64,000 bases of DNA from assembly GCF_011386835.1 (NCBI RefSeq), contig NC_088792.1, forward strand, positions 66,217,287-66,281,286. Reading direction: 5' to 3'. Positions 36,022 through 49,076 of this stretch are shown here, piece after piece. The translations under genes were made by a program, and so were the position numbers. The notes beneath the pieces were generated by a model. It was not told the origin of the DNA. It ran no database searches and worked only from the letters and a program-made list of their open reading frames with translations. Source of the stretch: Chrysemys picta bellii. Its lineage: Eukaryota; Chordata; Testudines; Emydidae. The first letter of the stretch is position 1. The number at the start of each line of letters is the position of its first letter.

Positions 36022-38305
36022 AGAGATTGCCCAAGCGAATGGCAATCCGTTCTTTTACAACATTTTTAATGCAAATAAAGTTCTATGTACTCATTATAGC
36101 TTTTTTTTTCATGCGTGTACTGACATACCGCAATAGAAAAACAAGTCTATGTCTATTACTGAAAGACGGAACTCCACGTCATTTGTATTTATTATTGAAT
36201 CAACTGGGGTGAAATGTGATTGCAGAACTTCCTTTTTCCAGTAAGAAAAATAATCTTAACTCCAGGAGTCCTGGATGTTTGTGTTAGAATTTGGGTACTG
36301 AAGCTGCAGCGTGTTTCATTTTTGATTGCTCACACTTATATACATAGACAGAATGTAATATAATACGGCAGATTCTTAAACACCCTATGTATTCCGAAAA
36401 TTGCTTGCTGCAGGATTAAAGGAGTATTAGGAGACTGAAAGACACCTAGAGTTAAAATAATAATACATAATAAATAACGTTATTTTCAGGCAGGTTTCTG
36501 ACTAACACACTCAATATGTTCTCCTTTCTTTTTTCCCCTTTTATGGCGAGTTTATTTTAAATTCTGATAATCAGGGTATTGAAATTATTAATTTGATATA
36601 GTTTGCATCACAAATAATTTTAAACTATAAGAAACATAATCACGTAGACAGTTAGATAGTCACCACCAGGAAAAAATAATATAAAATTGGTCCGTCTATA
36701 TGGTATCTCGGGGTATTTAGAAGAGAAACAGTTCATCTGTAGTAATTTTAAAAAAGGTTCTGTCCTCCATACCTGTATAATCAGAACTCTAAAGCTGCAA
36801 TTTAGATACGATTTTTAAACCTAATGTAACAGAAAGGATATTGCTATTTTTAACTGAAGGGAAATAGTAAATGCAATTTATCCATTAATGCACTATAGAG
36901 CTTCCATATAGGCTTTGGCATTTGGATAAATAGTCTGTAGGAATGTTCAGTCTTGATTGAATGGGAATTGCTGGATCGCCTCTTAAAGAACTTATTTCCA
37001 TTGAAAACTAACCAGTTCCAGAAATTTTAAAATGGAAATTTGTATAGAACTTGAGATAAGTGCTCATGAAATTAGAATTATACACTGAAAATTTTAAATA
37101 AAGCAGAGGCAAGCCTATGTACACACGCTATAACTTAGATAGATAGATATACACACACAAACACATAAGTATACATCGTTATACATACAGTGTGTATACA
37201 GACATATACACTCAGAGTCATATGTCTGCAATTGAAAGGTTTGACTCTTTCTTTGTAAATGCATCCCTTCCTATGAGAATTTAATTATAACACATCTACA
37301 TAATCCGTGAAAATCCCGTTTCCAAACTATTTTTATTCACTGTAGCCTATATGAGTCCTGAAAAGTTTAAAAACGAAAGATCAAAAATGATATTCAATTT
37401 TAAAATACTTCCCAAGTCCTTGCAGCCAGAAGAAATCTTGATCATGTACGTTAAGGATAAATGTTGTGCCTGTGATCTAAACAAGGGCTGCAGCTCCTAT
37501 TTCTGTTTGGTCTATGTACACAATAGCCGGCAGCCCTAGATCCCCTGCACAAGGCCCAGTGAGGTCGCTGTTGCTCATTCAGCCTCAATGGAATGTCGGC
37601 GCCTGGACACACTGTAATAATGATCGTAACCGAGGCCTTGTGAGCTATAGGGAAATGGGTTTTGGCCGATTTTAAATCACTTCTGGTTACCCCTTCACCT
37701 CCGGTAAAGTCCTTTTGTGTAATATATGATTAATCCCTGGACATATGTAGAAGCAGACTTAGATTTTAGGTACACTCAAGGCTGAGATGAACACGAAATA
37801 ACATAACAGTGTGCAGGCAAAAAAAAGGTGACACAATGACATAAAATATCTTAACAAAAAAATGAGATTCCGTCTCTGGTCTGGTTGCAGTCGCTACCTT
37901 TGCTTACTTACATTGACGCTACATTGCAAGGACTCAGGATGACAGAGTGTATGAATATTGGCACGCAATTGAATAGTAACGCATTTAAAAAATCCAGCAA
38001 AAACAACAACAACAACAACAAAAACAGAACAATTGCTGAGCAGAATGTAAAGCGCACCTGACCTTGAATGGAGACGACAAGATATATTTAAAAATTCCAT
38101 AAGCAAGCAGGCTTACTCAAGAACTAGCTAACCTTGAAGAGTTCCCCAAGATTTCCCCCTTGGCTGCAACGTTTATTGGGAAGTGAATGAACCTTCGTTG
38201 CTGATAGGAAACAATGGCATTGGGACTTGACGCCTACAGATAGCTTCAGCTGTAAGATTTCTTCGGTAGTAAACCAACTCGCACTATCATACCTGGTGAT
38301 GATTT

Positions 38306-38390
38306 CAACTGAAGTAATTAAGGCAGTTTCGTGCTGCAGAGAGAAAGGTGGAGCCCCAACAACATGAAACTACCTAAACTACAGAACAGT
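38306..38390 (-). ncRNA. MIR196B: miR-196 precursor of the HOXA9-HOXA10 interval
   Basis: The 22-nt mature 5p strand lies at 38355-38376 on the minus strand, starting TAGGTAGTTTCATG and ending TTGTTGGG. The loop CTCCACCTTTCTCTC and the 3p arm (about 38319-38338, CAGCACGAAACTGCC) follow, as in the HOXA copy of human mir-196b. The 3' stem end ACTTCAGTTG also matches. miR-196 represses trunk Hox mRNAs such as HOXB8. Its place 2.1 kb past the HOXA10 stop is the conserved position between HOXA9 and HOXA10. At mature position 12 it has A, as in miR-196a, where human miR-196b has C. Confidence 0.95.
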
Positions 38391-39386
38391 TCTCAGCGCT
38401 CTAATTATTACGCTCCCCTTAGCCGTGTTCCTTACGCAAGGATCCCGCTATAAAAATAAAACCAGAAATGTGACCAAAACATTCCACCTCCCCTCGCTCC
38501 CCCACAACCTACACCGCTCACCGACTCCAATCTGACTAGGATTTTTTAAAATGTGTGTGTGGGGGCGGGAATATTCTCTTGTGAGTTTTTTTTCTAATTC
38601 TCCATGCACATGAAAAAGTGAAGAAAAGCCGTGCGCGGTAATGGTACATCATAAAAAGCTAAAGACTCGCCATAAGCCCGGGTTAAGTCTATCTCCGCCG
38701 CCCCTCCCCCCGAAAGAAAGAATTAGCTGTAGCCGTTATTCAGGCCCTATATTTTGTTTCCCCCTAGTGCAAAACTCTTTAATACTTGAACATGCAGCAA
38801 GGAAAGAAAAAGCATATTAAATAAGCCTGACAACATGCAGACAGGTAGAAAGGCAGAGGATACTGATGTGTAAAAGTGGCTAGGACCAGTTTGATAAGGA
38901 GAACAAGACCTTAATACCCTCATTTACATGTGCTCACCTTTATGATTTTCTTCTGAGCCATCTGCTAAAGCTAGGTTTTTCACCATCCTTTGGAGTCAAA
39001 AACATCAGCATATTTCAAGGTGTTTTATTTTTCCAAAACAAACAAACAAACAAAAAAAATCAATACGCTACACTCAAGAAATAGTAATTTGCTTCCTCTG
39101 TCTATGCAGTTCCTCACTCAACTGAAACCACTCGTCCAAGACAGCAACAATCCAGATATACTAGCAAGTCATAAAACTGAACAAAAGCCGACAAACCTTA
39201 CTGCACCATTGCTATATGGCCCAGACAAATTACGACCGTCTAGGTAATATTTAAATAGATTCCTAAAGTAATTGCAGGGTGTTTAGGCAACTATTCCTGT
39301 TGTAAAAGTTCTTGAAGACATAAAGTAGAACCTGAGGATAAACAGTCACAAAAAGAGGTAAAATTAAAAGGATTCATTCCACGTCT

Positions 39387-39453
39387 TTTATTCTTCTATG
39401 AGAACATAAACATCGTCTTTTCACGCACAGCAGCATTACAATATTAATTTATT
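39387..39453 (-). other. Candidate HOXA10 poly(A) signals
   Basis: AATAAA in gene orientation occurs at 39448-39453 and 39387-39392, about 1.06-1.12 kb after the HOXA10 stop, a plausible 3' UTR length. Confidence 0.4.
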
Positions 39454-40508
39454 CCGATTTAAGGTAAGTACTAGATAGAGCTAGAACTAACATTTATAAT
39501 AATGATAGAATGCATTTGCTTAAACCAGTATCGTCATTTTTATAATAATAGACATTTATACATATCTGTATTTATATTTTCCCCTTCTTTATTTCTTTTT
39601 GCACCTACACGTTTGACCTTTTTTATGCATGTAACTTCACAGTATAAAGGATAGACGGACACATTCTCCCTCGCTCTTTGGCTCAGCAAGTCCTTCTGAT
39701 GTTCAATGAACTTAGCTAGCAAAAGGGTCTATTTTTTTCTCAAGACAGGGGGGGATTGTTGTGTGCTTGTCATGCGTTACCAGCGGTAACGTCATGTATA
39801 GACAAAAATCCACTAATTCCACATATTTAAGCAAAACTACATTATGGTCAATATCTACAACCAGACAGAGTGGGTGAAATTCAGAGGTAAGTGTAATAAT
39901 TTAGTCCATAAGCAACACGAGATCTTTTATATCCTTAAAGAGAAAAGGTTTCATTTTCCTGGCCAATTTTAAAGCTTCAGATATTGGTTGTTATGTTAAA
40001 GGAAAAGGAAAAGAAAACAGAGGCTAACACCAGTTCCCCTGAAGCCCTTCTTTTAAAGCATGCCTGCATTTAATTATTGGAACTCCTGCCATTTGGAGGG
40101 GGAAAAGTTGAGCTCCCATTACATAGAACTATGGCAAGGCTTCAATTATTCATTATTAAGCTACACACGGTCCACATATACCTTTTATCGTTTAAAAGTG
40201 TAACGCGCCTTTAACCGGGTTTGCTTACTTTTTCAAGAGGAAAAAAAATATATTTGCAGCTCTTGAAATCATATGTCTCTGTTTCAAAGTTAAAGAAGCA
40301 AATAACATCAAGGGAATTGTAATGGAACAAGGGCGGCACACACGGAATTTTATGCATCATTATGGCTTTCCCCCCCAGAAATAGCTATAAAGAAGTTATG
40401 GACATACTGAGAATGTATAAAATCCTTAATCCATACAGGTGCAGATTACTAAAGCCTAGGAAAATGATACTGGCTCTTTAAACCATAAAAAATGTGCTTA
40501 TAGGTTTA

Positions 40509-42754
40509 TCAAGAAAAATTAAAGTTGGCTGTGAGCTCCCGAATTCTATTCTCTCTGTTCATTTTCTTCAGTTTCATTCTGCGGTTCTGAAACCAGATTT
40601 TAACTTGTCTGTCTGTTAGGTGGACTGTGCGGCTGATCTCTAGGCGACGCTCACGAGTCAGGTACATATTGAATAGAAACTCCTTTTCCAGCTCGAGAGT
40701 TTGGTGCTTGGTATAGGGGCATCGTTTCTTTCTGCCACTTTTTGCGGTTAGCCAGTTTGCTGCATTTTCTCCTTTTGAATTGCCTAGTTTTAAGAAAGTA
40801 AAAAAGGGACATTACCAGATGACAGAGGCAAAGGGGTTCCTCAAGGTGCGCCCCCTGGTCACAGTTCTAAATTAGGGAGTCCTTGCGGGCACCTCAGCCT
40901 CTTGTTTAGAGTAGTCGACGTTTCCTTTAAAAATCTAGCCCCCAAAAGCCCGGAGAGATCATTAAAACTGAACGTCTGTGTTTCCATTTTCCTAATGAAA
41001 AGAATGGTTGGCTCCTACAGTGGTAGAGATACGTCAGTGGTCAGTTAATTTAATGGAAGTGGCTTTTTAAATGGCTCCCCCGCCCAACCCTTGTGTTGCA
41101 GTTCAGTTTATTCTTTTCAAAACTGCGTCAGGAAAAACTGCGGATTTAAACTTTATAAGCGAGCTTTGCAGATGGAAGACAAGATGAGCTATTTCGCCTT
41201 ATTTCCCGCTTAAGTAGGAAGCTTCTACCCAGTTTTAAAAACAAACTAAGGTCCCTTTGTAGGTGTTTGTTGCTATTATTTAGATATTGGTCTGTTAGTG
41301 GAGTGGGTGATGGTTTTGGTTTTCCTTTTTTGTTTAATAGAGCAACTGTATTATATCTAAAAAAATCAATTGTAAAATGATCAGCAACTTAAAAGTCTGA
41401 CAATATCGCCCACTAGGGTTTTATTTTTGCCTATGGGATCACAATAATAAATAATAACAGCCCTGTTATCTATTGAAGACACTGAAGGATATTCGTGGAG
41501 CATTCATCAGTCTAATTTGATAGCAGTTCATAGAAAGAACATTTCAACGCGCCAGTTATTTTGAAAAGCATTCTGGATCGTAAAATATAACTTACCCCGT
41601 TAATGGGTTTATTTATTGGCACTGCCTATTGCTTATTTTGGATGCTTTACAAACATCTATGTTATCTCTTAGGCACCCTCACATCAACTGGGAAGATGGA
41701 TCTCTGTTTTTCTATATGTTTAAACCGCATGCAGGTTAAGGTTTGCCCAGAGCGGGGACTTTAACATTTAAACTATAGGATGGACATTATTTTTTACTAC
41801 ATCCCCACGCCCAAATATTAAAAAGTTCAGAAGGTCAGTCTGAGCGGCGCTTCTTGCCAGCTCTGCAGGCTGCTCGAATCCTCCTTTCCATTTGTGATGT
41901 AACTATCATCCTCACACGGCTTTTATTTGCTTACCTATGGGTTCTTTCTCAGGAGAGTGTTTGCTGCTTTCTGACGGAGCTGGGGAGAGTTCTTCTGCGG
42001 TCGAAGACGAAGCCTGGGCGTCTTCCTCCCTCTGGGAGACGCAAGCCAAGGTGTTGGGGGAAGCCTCCTCGGTCTCTGTCCTCCCCGCTTCTGTTGGGAC
42101 TGAAGGCAAAGATGGAGCCGCATCAAAACGAACTTGGGGCTGCGGTGTGAACTGGGAAGCAACAACTTGCCCAGCATTGTAGCTCTTGGAAGTGCCATAA
42201 GCTTGAGACAAGCGGAAGTAGCCTGGGACAGGAACCCCACTAGCGTTGTTCATGGGACAGACCTCAGCGTTTAGCCTTGGAAAAGTAGATAGATCTGTGG
42301 CAGCTGCACCTTTAGGACATTTGTCTGAATCATAGAGGCAGTAAGAGTTCTCCTCTTTAATGTTTTGAGCAAAAGAGCAGGAGGTAGCCTGCTGGGTTTC
42401 AGGCTCTTCCAGGCGACAGGATCTTGGGGGCTCTAGCCAGACCTCCATCCCTGACATGTAGGGATGAGAAGTGGGGACCATGCTTTGAGCAGCACCTTCA
42501 TTGCGTTTGCTCAAAACTGGGAAAAGTCCGCAGCTTTGCAACCCATACGACAAATCGGATGCCTGTGGCAAAAAGACACTACTGTTGGGATAGTAGCCGC
42601 CGCCTCCTCCTCCTCCGCCTCCTCCTCCTCCTTCCCCTCTGCCTGAGCTGATCAAGGAGTCTACCAAAAAAGAGTTTGCAGCCGGGCTCTCTGAGCATGA
42701 CATTGTTGTGGAATAATTTGGCGAAGGGAGCCGATAGCCCTTTCTGGCTGACAT
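40509..42754 (-). CDS. HOXA10: Homeobox protein Hox-A10, complement(join(40509..40783,41935..42754))
   Basis: AbdB-class (group 10) transcription factor for lumbar identity, limb and Mullerian duct (uterus) patterning. The predicted protein is 364 residues (human 410). It starts [20 protein letters not shown] as the long human isoform does. Conserved blocks are [38 protein letters not shown] and [13 protein letters not shown]. The Trp motif NWLTA at 283-287 replaces the hexapeptide. The homeodomain spans about 290-349 ([10 protein letters not shown] to MKLKKMN), with tail [15 protein letters not shown]. The donor CCCATAG|GTAAGC and acceptor ACTAG|GC rebuild Gly274; the intron is 1151 nt. Glycine runs 12 long near residue 45. 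Homeodomain position 37 is Thr where human HOXA10 has Ser as I recall. Exon 2 was read directly by translating the minus strand. A CCAAT box lies 64 nt upstream of the ATG. Confidence 0.97.
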
Positions 42755-42817
42755 TTCTTGTGCAAAACATGCTGAATATGATTAGAGATACCCCCGCACC
42801 ACGGCAAATGCTTACAG

Positions 42818-42822
42818 CCAAT
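42818..42822 (-). promoter_or_regulatory. CCAAT box upstream of the HOXA10 ATG
   Basis: AGCCAATGG on the plus strand (inverted CCAAT relative to the gene), 64 nt upstream of the start codon. It resembles the inverted CCAAT box in the same relative place before HOXA3. Confidence 0.4.
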
Positions 42823-45800
42823 GGAAACCCAAGCTCTACCAGCAACCCCTCCCAGTTTGGTTTCGTATGCAGAGAGCTGGTCTCAGGTCGACCTCTGTAT
42901 TTAGAATATATATGTATATTAATGTGTAATATCTATTTCCATATAGACGCACACCTAAATCTACCCATATCGATATCTATAGGTAGATATAGGGTATACG
43001 TGTATGCGGAGATACAGATGCACACTGAAAAGTATAAAACAATTTCCTACCTTATTTTAGTGTTAGCATACGTTATACTCTTCTATTATCACATTCACTG
43101 CTATAAAGTAGCAGAGCAGTCTGATGTTTATTATTACCTAGGATGAAGCGGGATATAAATAAACCTTTTATTATCACTTCTTTTCCTACAGTTGTGCTTT
43201 CCGGAAGTAAGGCGTGCTCGCCTCCTTGCACAGCATGTGTTTGTGATGATATTAATAAAGCCAGGAATCCTCTGTTTTTACGGCTGGGGTCTGTGACATT
43301 TTATTTGATTGCCTACTTTTTAAAAAAAATGTTATTATTTATCACGCACCATTTGACGCTATAAAGGATTCTGGCTTCTGTAGCCTTAAATTATTAAGAA
43401 ATTAGCTATTCCCAGACTAATATCACCACCAAATGTGAATTACTGTAAACTAGTCTGAAATGTACTAGAGATGAATAGTTGTTGGCTAGAGTACTGAAGA
43501 ATCAATTAATAACTAATTCCATTGTGGCAGAATATTGTGATTGCATCTTCTAATACTATGGTTCACCTTGGATTTGTCCCTAAATCTGGTTAACGTTTCA
43601 AATGAAAAGATAGAAGTCACAGAAAGAATCCAAATCTAAACAGTGAAAATGGATTCCCACATGATACCACCCTCCCTACGTGTTTATATATCGGTACTTA
43701 TGTTTTACATTTTCTCATTTGAATCATTCACTGTGAATCTGTTAAAATGTACCGTCCATTTCCTGAGTAAAATCCTAAAACAACTAATCCTGGGATATTA
43801 GACAATGCTGTACAGTCAATGTGTAATTGTAGCGGAGCTCCTAGGCAGAGCGCAGACAGGCATGCAGACGGAGCGTTGGATAGACTTTGTAATGAAATAG
43901 CTGGATGATGGTTCACTTATATCATCTCTCATTTATGCTATTTTAAAATCATACAACGGACTTGGAGAAAACATGGTCTTTTGTGCAGGGTCTATGGCTG
44001 CGTGGGATTTTTAAATATTTTTAAAGCATTCGGTGACACATGCCCGCTTAGTATATGGGTCTTCTGTTTAAAACACAAAGCTGATCCTCAGATCCTAGAA
44101 GCAAAAGATCGGTTGTCTTTGGCTTCCCGATGAGTACAAATAACCGTTTGAAAAATAAATATTGCTCATTAAATCTTAATGCTCGCCTCATTCTGGCACC
44201 CAGCTCTGCCATAAAGCCAGCCGTAACCAATAAGAATGCCAAGGAAACAGTTAAAGTGGTCATTTGGCTTCCTTTCTGACCACGCTTGACTGTGTCAGTC
44301 AGAACAGGCAGGCGTTCAGCCATACACTCCTGCAGCGCATACCCTTGGCGTTCAAAGCATCTAGGAGAATATTACAAGAATAACAGTGTCAACTGTACTC
44401 TGTACATTTCCCCTCGATCTATTGATCTGTCGAGCCTCACGTGGTTTAATATTTTAGTGTTTGCCTACAACGAGGAAATTTCTTTCCACATTTTGACATT
44501 CCCCTAGACAAGTTATTTTGAAACGTACAGAAAACAGCGGGACACAAATGTTAGTTTCCATGGGCAAATTAAGCTGAAGGGGCCCTCCCAAGGTTCTTTC
44601 CCTGTCAGCTGGAAACGCTGTGAGCTGGTAGAGGTTGTTACAACTTTGCAGTGCCCATAAAATCTTTATGGAAATGCTGCTTATTTTTCAAATGTTATCT
44701 AATGAGCATTATACCATTGCTTACATACGACTGCCAAGTAGGACGTAATGGTCGAATGCAGTGATCTGGGGACATCAAACAGCCTATCGGAATCCCTCTA
44801 CTTTTTTCTTTTCCTGCTGTAATATTGTGTGTATTTCCCAAACTCGACTTACCCCACAATGTGTTAATGTGTGATAGACAAACCCTTATCAGATTCCTGT
44901 GAGGGCCATATCACTGCTAACAAAATTAATACCATATAAGGAACCAGTTTATTGGCTAGTATACAAGAAGGTTATTATCAATAGGCTTAGCGTTATAAAT
45001 ACAGATCTAAATAAAATGAAATGTGACCCTTAGTTCCACGTTCCAAATACATTTCTCTACCCAAATCAGGTATAAAATTTACACCGGAGAAGTCTACTCT
45101 TGCGGCGTGTTTATTCTGTATTTGCCAAATTATATAGAAATGGATTGCAAATCTAGAAACTATACTAATAGAAGAGTAACGCTTGAAATCCTTCCAAAAC
45201 TGTTTTTTTAAATAACCAGCTAGTTTTTAAAAATAAAATTAATTTTGTATTAAAGTGAAAAAGGATCATAGAAAAGTATGTAAAATCCTTGTCAGCCTAA
45301 ATAAAACGATTGCACATTTTATAAAAATAATTGGATTTGCCTTTTTAAAAAATGCTAAAGCAAAGAAATCAGGGAGATGAAATACAGGACACAGACTAAT
45401 CAAAGAAAGAAAACAGGTTTTAACTCAATACTTTCTTTTATCCTTTGTAGCAAAAGATCTGCCACAGAGGGATTGATTTTTAGCATTAGTAATGCTGATT
45501 ACTTTAACCCAAAGGATAGGTATTCACCTATAACTTGCAACAGGAAACAGAAATCTATGCCCTTTATTGTTTTGTTTATAGTAATGAACAGTGTTGCTTT
45601 GATGGTCAAAGCACTTAGTCTAGATCATGAACTCAACTCGGCTGTGTATTATCTGTGCTTTCTTTAATCGCTAACAAGGCCAAGGCAAATAGTAACTAAC
45701 ATCATCAAACCCAGTGAAGTAAAACTAATAATGTTCACTTGATTCTTAACTATAAAAGATAATGGCCAATTTTGGATAAACTAAACTAATTTGGCATGCA

Positions 45801-47436
45801 GCGTGTGTAGCTACTACATTTTAAACACTTAACAATGTGTCTCTTGAAGATTAACCCCGACTTTAAAGAAATTTTGAATAATATTGTCTATTCCAAGGGA
45901 CGAGAAAGAGTTTCTTCTAAATTCTGCTTATATAAGCAACACCATCTGGAGGTAAATACAAATGAGCAAGTACAGTTTAAAAAGCATCTAAGCAAGTAAA
46001 AGTGTTATTTGGTGGAGAATCTAAATTAATGGCATACACAGACAACAAGATCAAAATAAAACTTTACCAATCTAAGAAAAGTGTAATGGATGTATTAATA
46101 GAGTCGTTAAACTCTTTTATTGGTTAGACTAAAAATTAAAAACTAAAAGAAATAAATTAAAAGGGACAGCTCACCCTCATGCAAACTCTGGTTCGAAATT
46201 TTAAAATGCATCAAGCTAAATAATGATTTATCTCTTTCTTATTTCCTAGACAAAACAAAAGGTACAACACTGTTAATCGGCTGATGCTATTTTGTATGCT
46301 AATTAAAATATGCTTTTGTTTCTGACGTGGGCAAATTGCAATATACTAAAATGTAAACCCTCCTGAAGTTTGTCATGGGCGTGTGTACGCCGCCTATATG
46401 AGTATATAGAGGTAGATTACATTGTATAAATCTCAAAAAACTAATGCAGTCAGTGAATACTTATTTCATATTAGAACTGTCAGTTGTCAGGACCGTGTAT
46501 GTGTGCCAGATTTACTTTTCTTTCTGGATTTGATCCAAAGAAGGCGGCTTTCAATCAGGAGGTTTAGAAACCGTGTCTACGCCAAGAAAGGTGATAAATG
46601 ACTAGCTCACCAATTTTTATCTTTACTAGAAATTGTTTCACGCTATAAGGGACAAAATGAACCTTGGGATGTTTTAGCAGGTTATCCTTTTTGAAATTGA
46701 GGTTGCAATTTAATTTGTATTCCAGCCGTCTGAAGGCCTTCTATCTTCTGAATATATTTTATATTTTTGTGTGCCGTTTTACTAATTTTGATTAGCAATG
46801 TATTTTGCACATAACTCTGATGAGCCCTTTCCGAAGTATAGACCCCTATGATTACTATACAGTATAAAAAAATTACACCAGAACAATTTTTAAGGATTTA
46901 CCTAATCACTAACCTCTGTGAGACCTCTTCTAGTGCTTTCTAATGTCTATGTAGCCCTTAATACGGTACAGACGTAGAGATCTGTCTTTTAATGTAGATT
47001 TAGGACAGACAGTAATATTAAACATTTCAAGTTATATAGCTACTGTCTTTTTTGTGACTACCTTCTCTTTAAATACAGTTTTGATGTAAAATATAAGTAT
47101 CCCTTTTCGAGGTGGAGGCAGCTTGAGAGCTAGCTAGCTAGCTAGATGTTTAGATAGATATTGGCCTCAAATTGCAATTTTAGACCATTAGATGAAAAGG
47201 GTGTGACAAAACATTATGAAAAACCTCCCCTTAGTATAGGAAGTGGTATCATTAGCACGCAAAATAGAATTGTGTCCATGAATAATTAACGCAAAGTAAA
47301 TACTGAATTTCTTTTAGACTCTTTCCTCCAAAACACGCTATTCCAAACCATGTGAAATAATAAACAGTTATTGTAAGAAGTAAGCTTGTTTTTTTTAAAT
47401 ATTGTCCTATGACCAAGACCATCAGTAAACAATTTG

Positions 47437-47450
47437 TAACCAGAGGGCGC
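47437..47450 (+). promoter_or_regulatory. CTCF-like motif
   Basis: TAACCAGAGGGCGC matches the CTCF core CCASYAGRKGGCRS at 12 of 14 positions, on the plus strand. HOXA clusters are divided by CTCF sites in mammals. Occupancy is inferred. Confidence 0.4.
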
Positions 47451-48828
47451 TTTAACTACTACTGGGGTCTCTTTGATTTATTCATTTGAGTACTGGATGG
47501 GGGAAGGGAACAACAAGGAAAATATTTGACCAAATATGCTAAGCCTAATCTGACTGGTGTAAAATAGAATTTACTAAAAGGGCTTTCGGTATTCGTCCCG
47601 CTTTATTTTGAGGTGCCTTTTTAAGTATTGACGCCTATCCGCGGAAGTGAAAAAAGATCAACATTCTTGTACTTTTAATGTAATATATTTTCTTAATACA
47701 TAGATTCTGATAATGATCTAAAATATACTTCATAATGATTGCATGTGGGTTTTTAACAATTCACTCAACATTTATCTAAACATGTTTTAAATGATCTTTT
47801 CGTGCAAAATATTGCATACTAGTTTCATTAGTCTCTTTTGACGATGGCATAGTATTACAATCAGGAAGCAAAGTTTAAATTAACTGTATTTGAATCTGAT
47901 ATTTAAAAGCAAAGTACTCAGACTATAGGACCCTGTGTATTAAAATATGCGGCTAAACTAGTGAATTCACAGAACCACACATTTTTCAAATGCAGAATTT
48001 ATAATGAAGCCTGGAACTGAAGAAACAGGAGGAATAACCAGAAGTACAGTAGCTGCTAAATTACACGTTGAAGATACGTTAGCAACTACATCCCAACTCG
48101 CGCCTTAAAAAATGGGTATATTTGACCTATATCCGTCTGCAACAGTGTTCTATCTGCGATAGATAGATAATGAATATTTTAAAGTTAGTCTTATTCAAAC
48201 ACTCACTTAATACGCAATCAAATATTTTATTCCTTGTGCAAGTGACTTTAACTATACGTTTACCAACATCTATTTCCAGCTGCAACTAAGAAAAGAGTAA
48301 AGTTTGCCTCAGAATAGTGACGTTTTTAAGCAAATATTGTCCTAGCCATTCCATTAAAATTTTGACCAATAAGCAAACTACGGTTCAAGTCCAATAAGAA
48401 CATCAAAATTACCTGTCATTTTCAGTGTATGTTATCATAGCTCTATTTGACTGAAGACCCTTAGCGTTCTACACATAAATGTCAAGTTTCATCATATTTC
48501 CAGTGCAACGATTTGTATAATTGGAAGAAATCTACAGTATTCTTCTGAAAAAAAAATCCCCATAACGTGGATTTTTCCATACTGTTAGCCAAAACTTTAT
48601 TAAGTAAAAGAAAAATAGTCAACTAAAACTTAAAAAGTCTCTTAAATATTCTTTCATGTATTAAGTTTAATAACCAACTTTTTGGAATAGTTCCCCTCTC
48701 TATAATTCTCCTCCAAAATGCTTAACTGAAACAAAACAAATAAAGCTCATGCAAACTTTCCAAGAACTAGTTTGATAACAACCCATTCCACTTTAATTTC
48801 TGTACATATGGCAGATCTAAGCACTTAC

Positions 48829-48950
48829 CTTCATGCTTTTTCTAAACCAAAGTCAATCGGGATTAAATTTTTCAGGAATGCCTTGCGAAATGTTTAACTT
48901 CATGTGTCAAGTAAGCAATCCACTGAAGCTACTTTTGCCAACCGTAGCAT
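48829..48950 (-). other. Predicted distal non-coding exon of HOXA10
   Basis: The minus-strand donor TGAAG|GTAAGTGC is full consensus and lies 6.1 kb upstream of the HOXA10 start. Human HOXA10 has an alternative first exon at about this distance, spliced directly to the homeobox exon. Here a splice to the homeobox exon would have an in-frame TAG five codons before the junction and no ATG after it, so the exon would not supply a start codon. The 5' end is unknown and the coordinate given is nominal. Confidence 0.4.
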
Positions 48951-49062
48951 AGAAAGTGCAATAATTTAACGTGCTGCTGCTAGAATGTAAAGTGAACAAA
49001 GGCCAAGATTTTTTTTCCAGGGGTTCTCTTCTCCCGCTGCGGCTTTGACATTGATCTGAAGC

Positions 49063-49076
49063 ACGCCATCTTGTGG
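49063..49076 (-). promoter_or_regulatory. CTCF-like motif
   Basis: On the minus strand CCACAAGATGGCGT matches CCASYAGRKGGCRS at 12 of 14 positions. It sits 235 nt upstream of the predicted distal HOXA10 donor and points towards the 47437 motif (convergent pair). Confidence 0.4.

Larger units (their letters stand above)
35572..40508. other. Region between the gap and HOXA10
   Basis: About 4.9 kb, AT-rich, with no coding exon. It holds an A29 run (35990-36018), a small GATA/CA-rich stretch near 37137-37210, the miR-196 hairpin and the probable HOXA10 3' UTR. HOXA9 exon 1 should lie to the left, in the gap. Confidence 0.6.
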
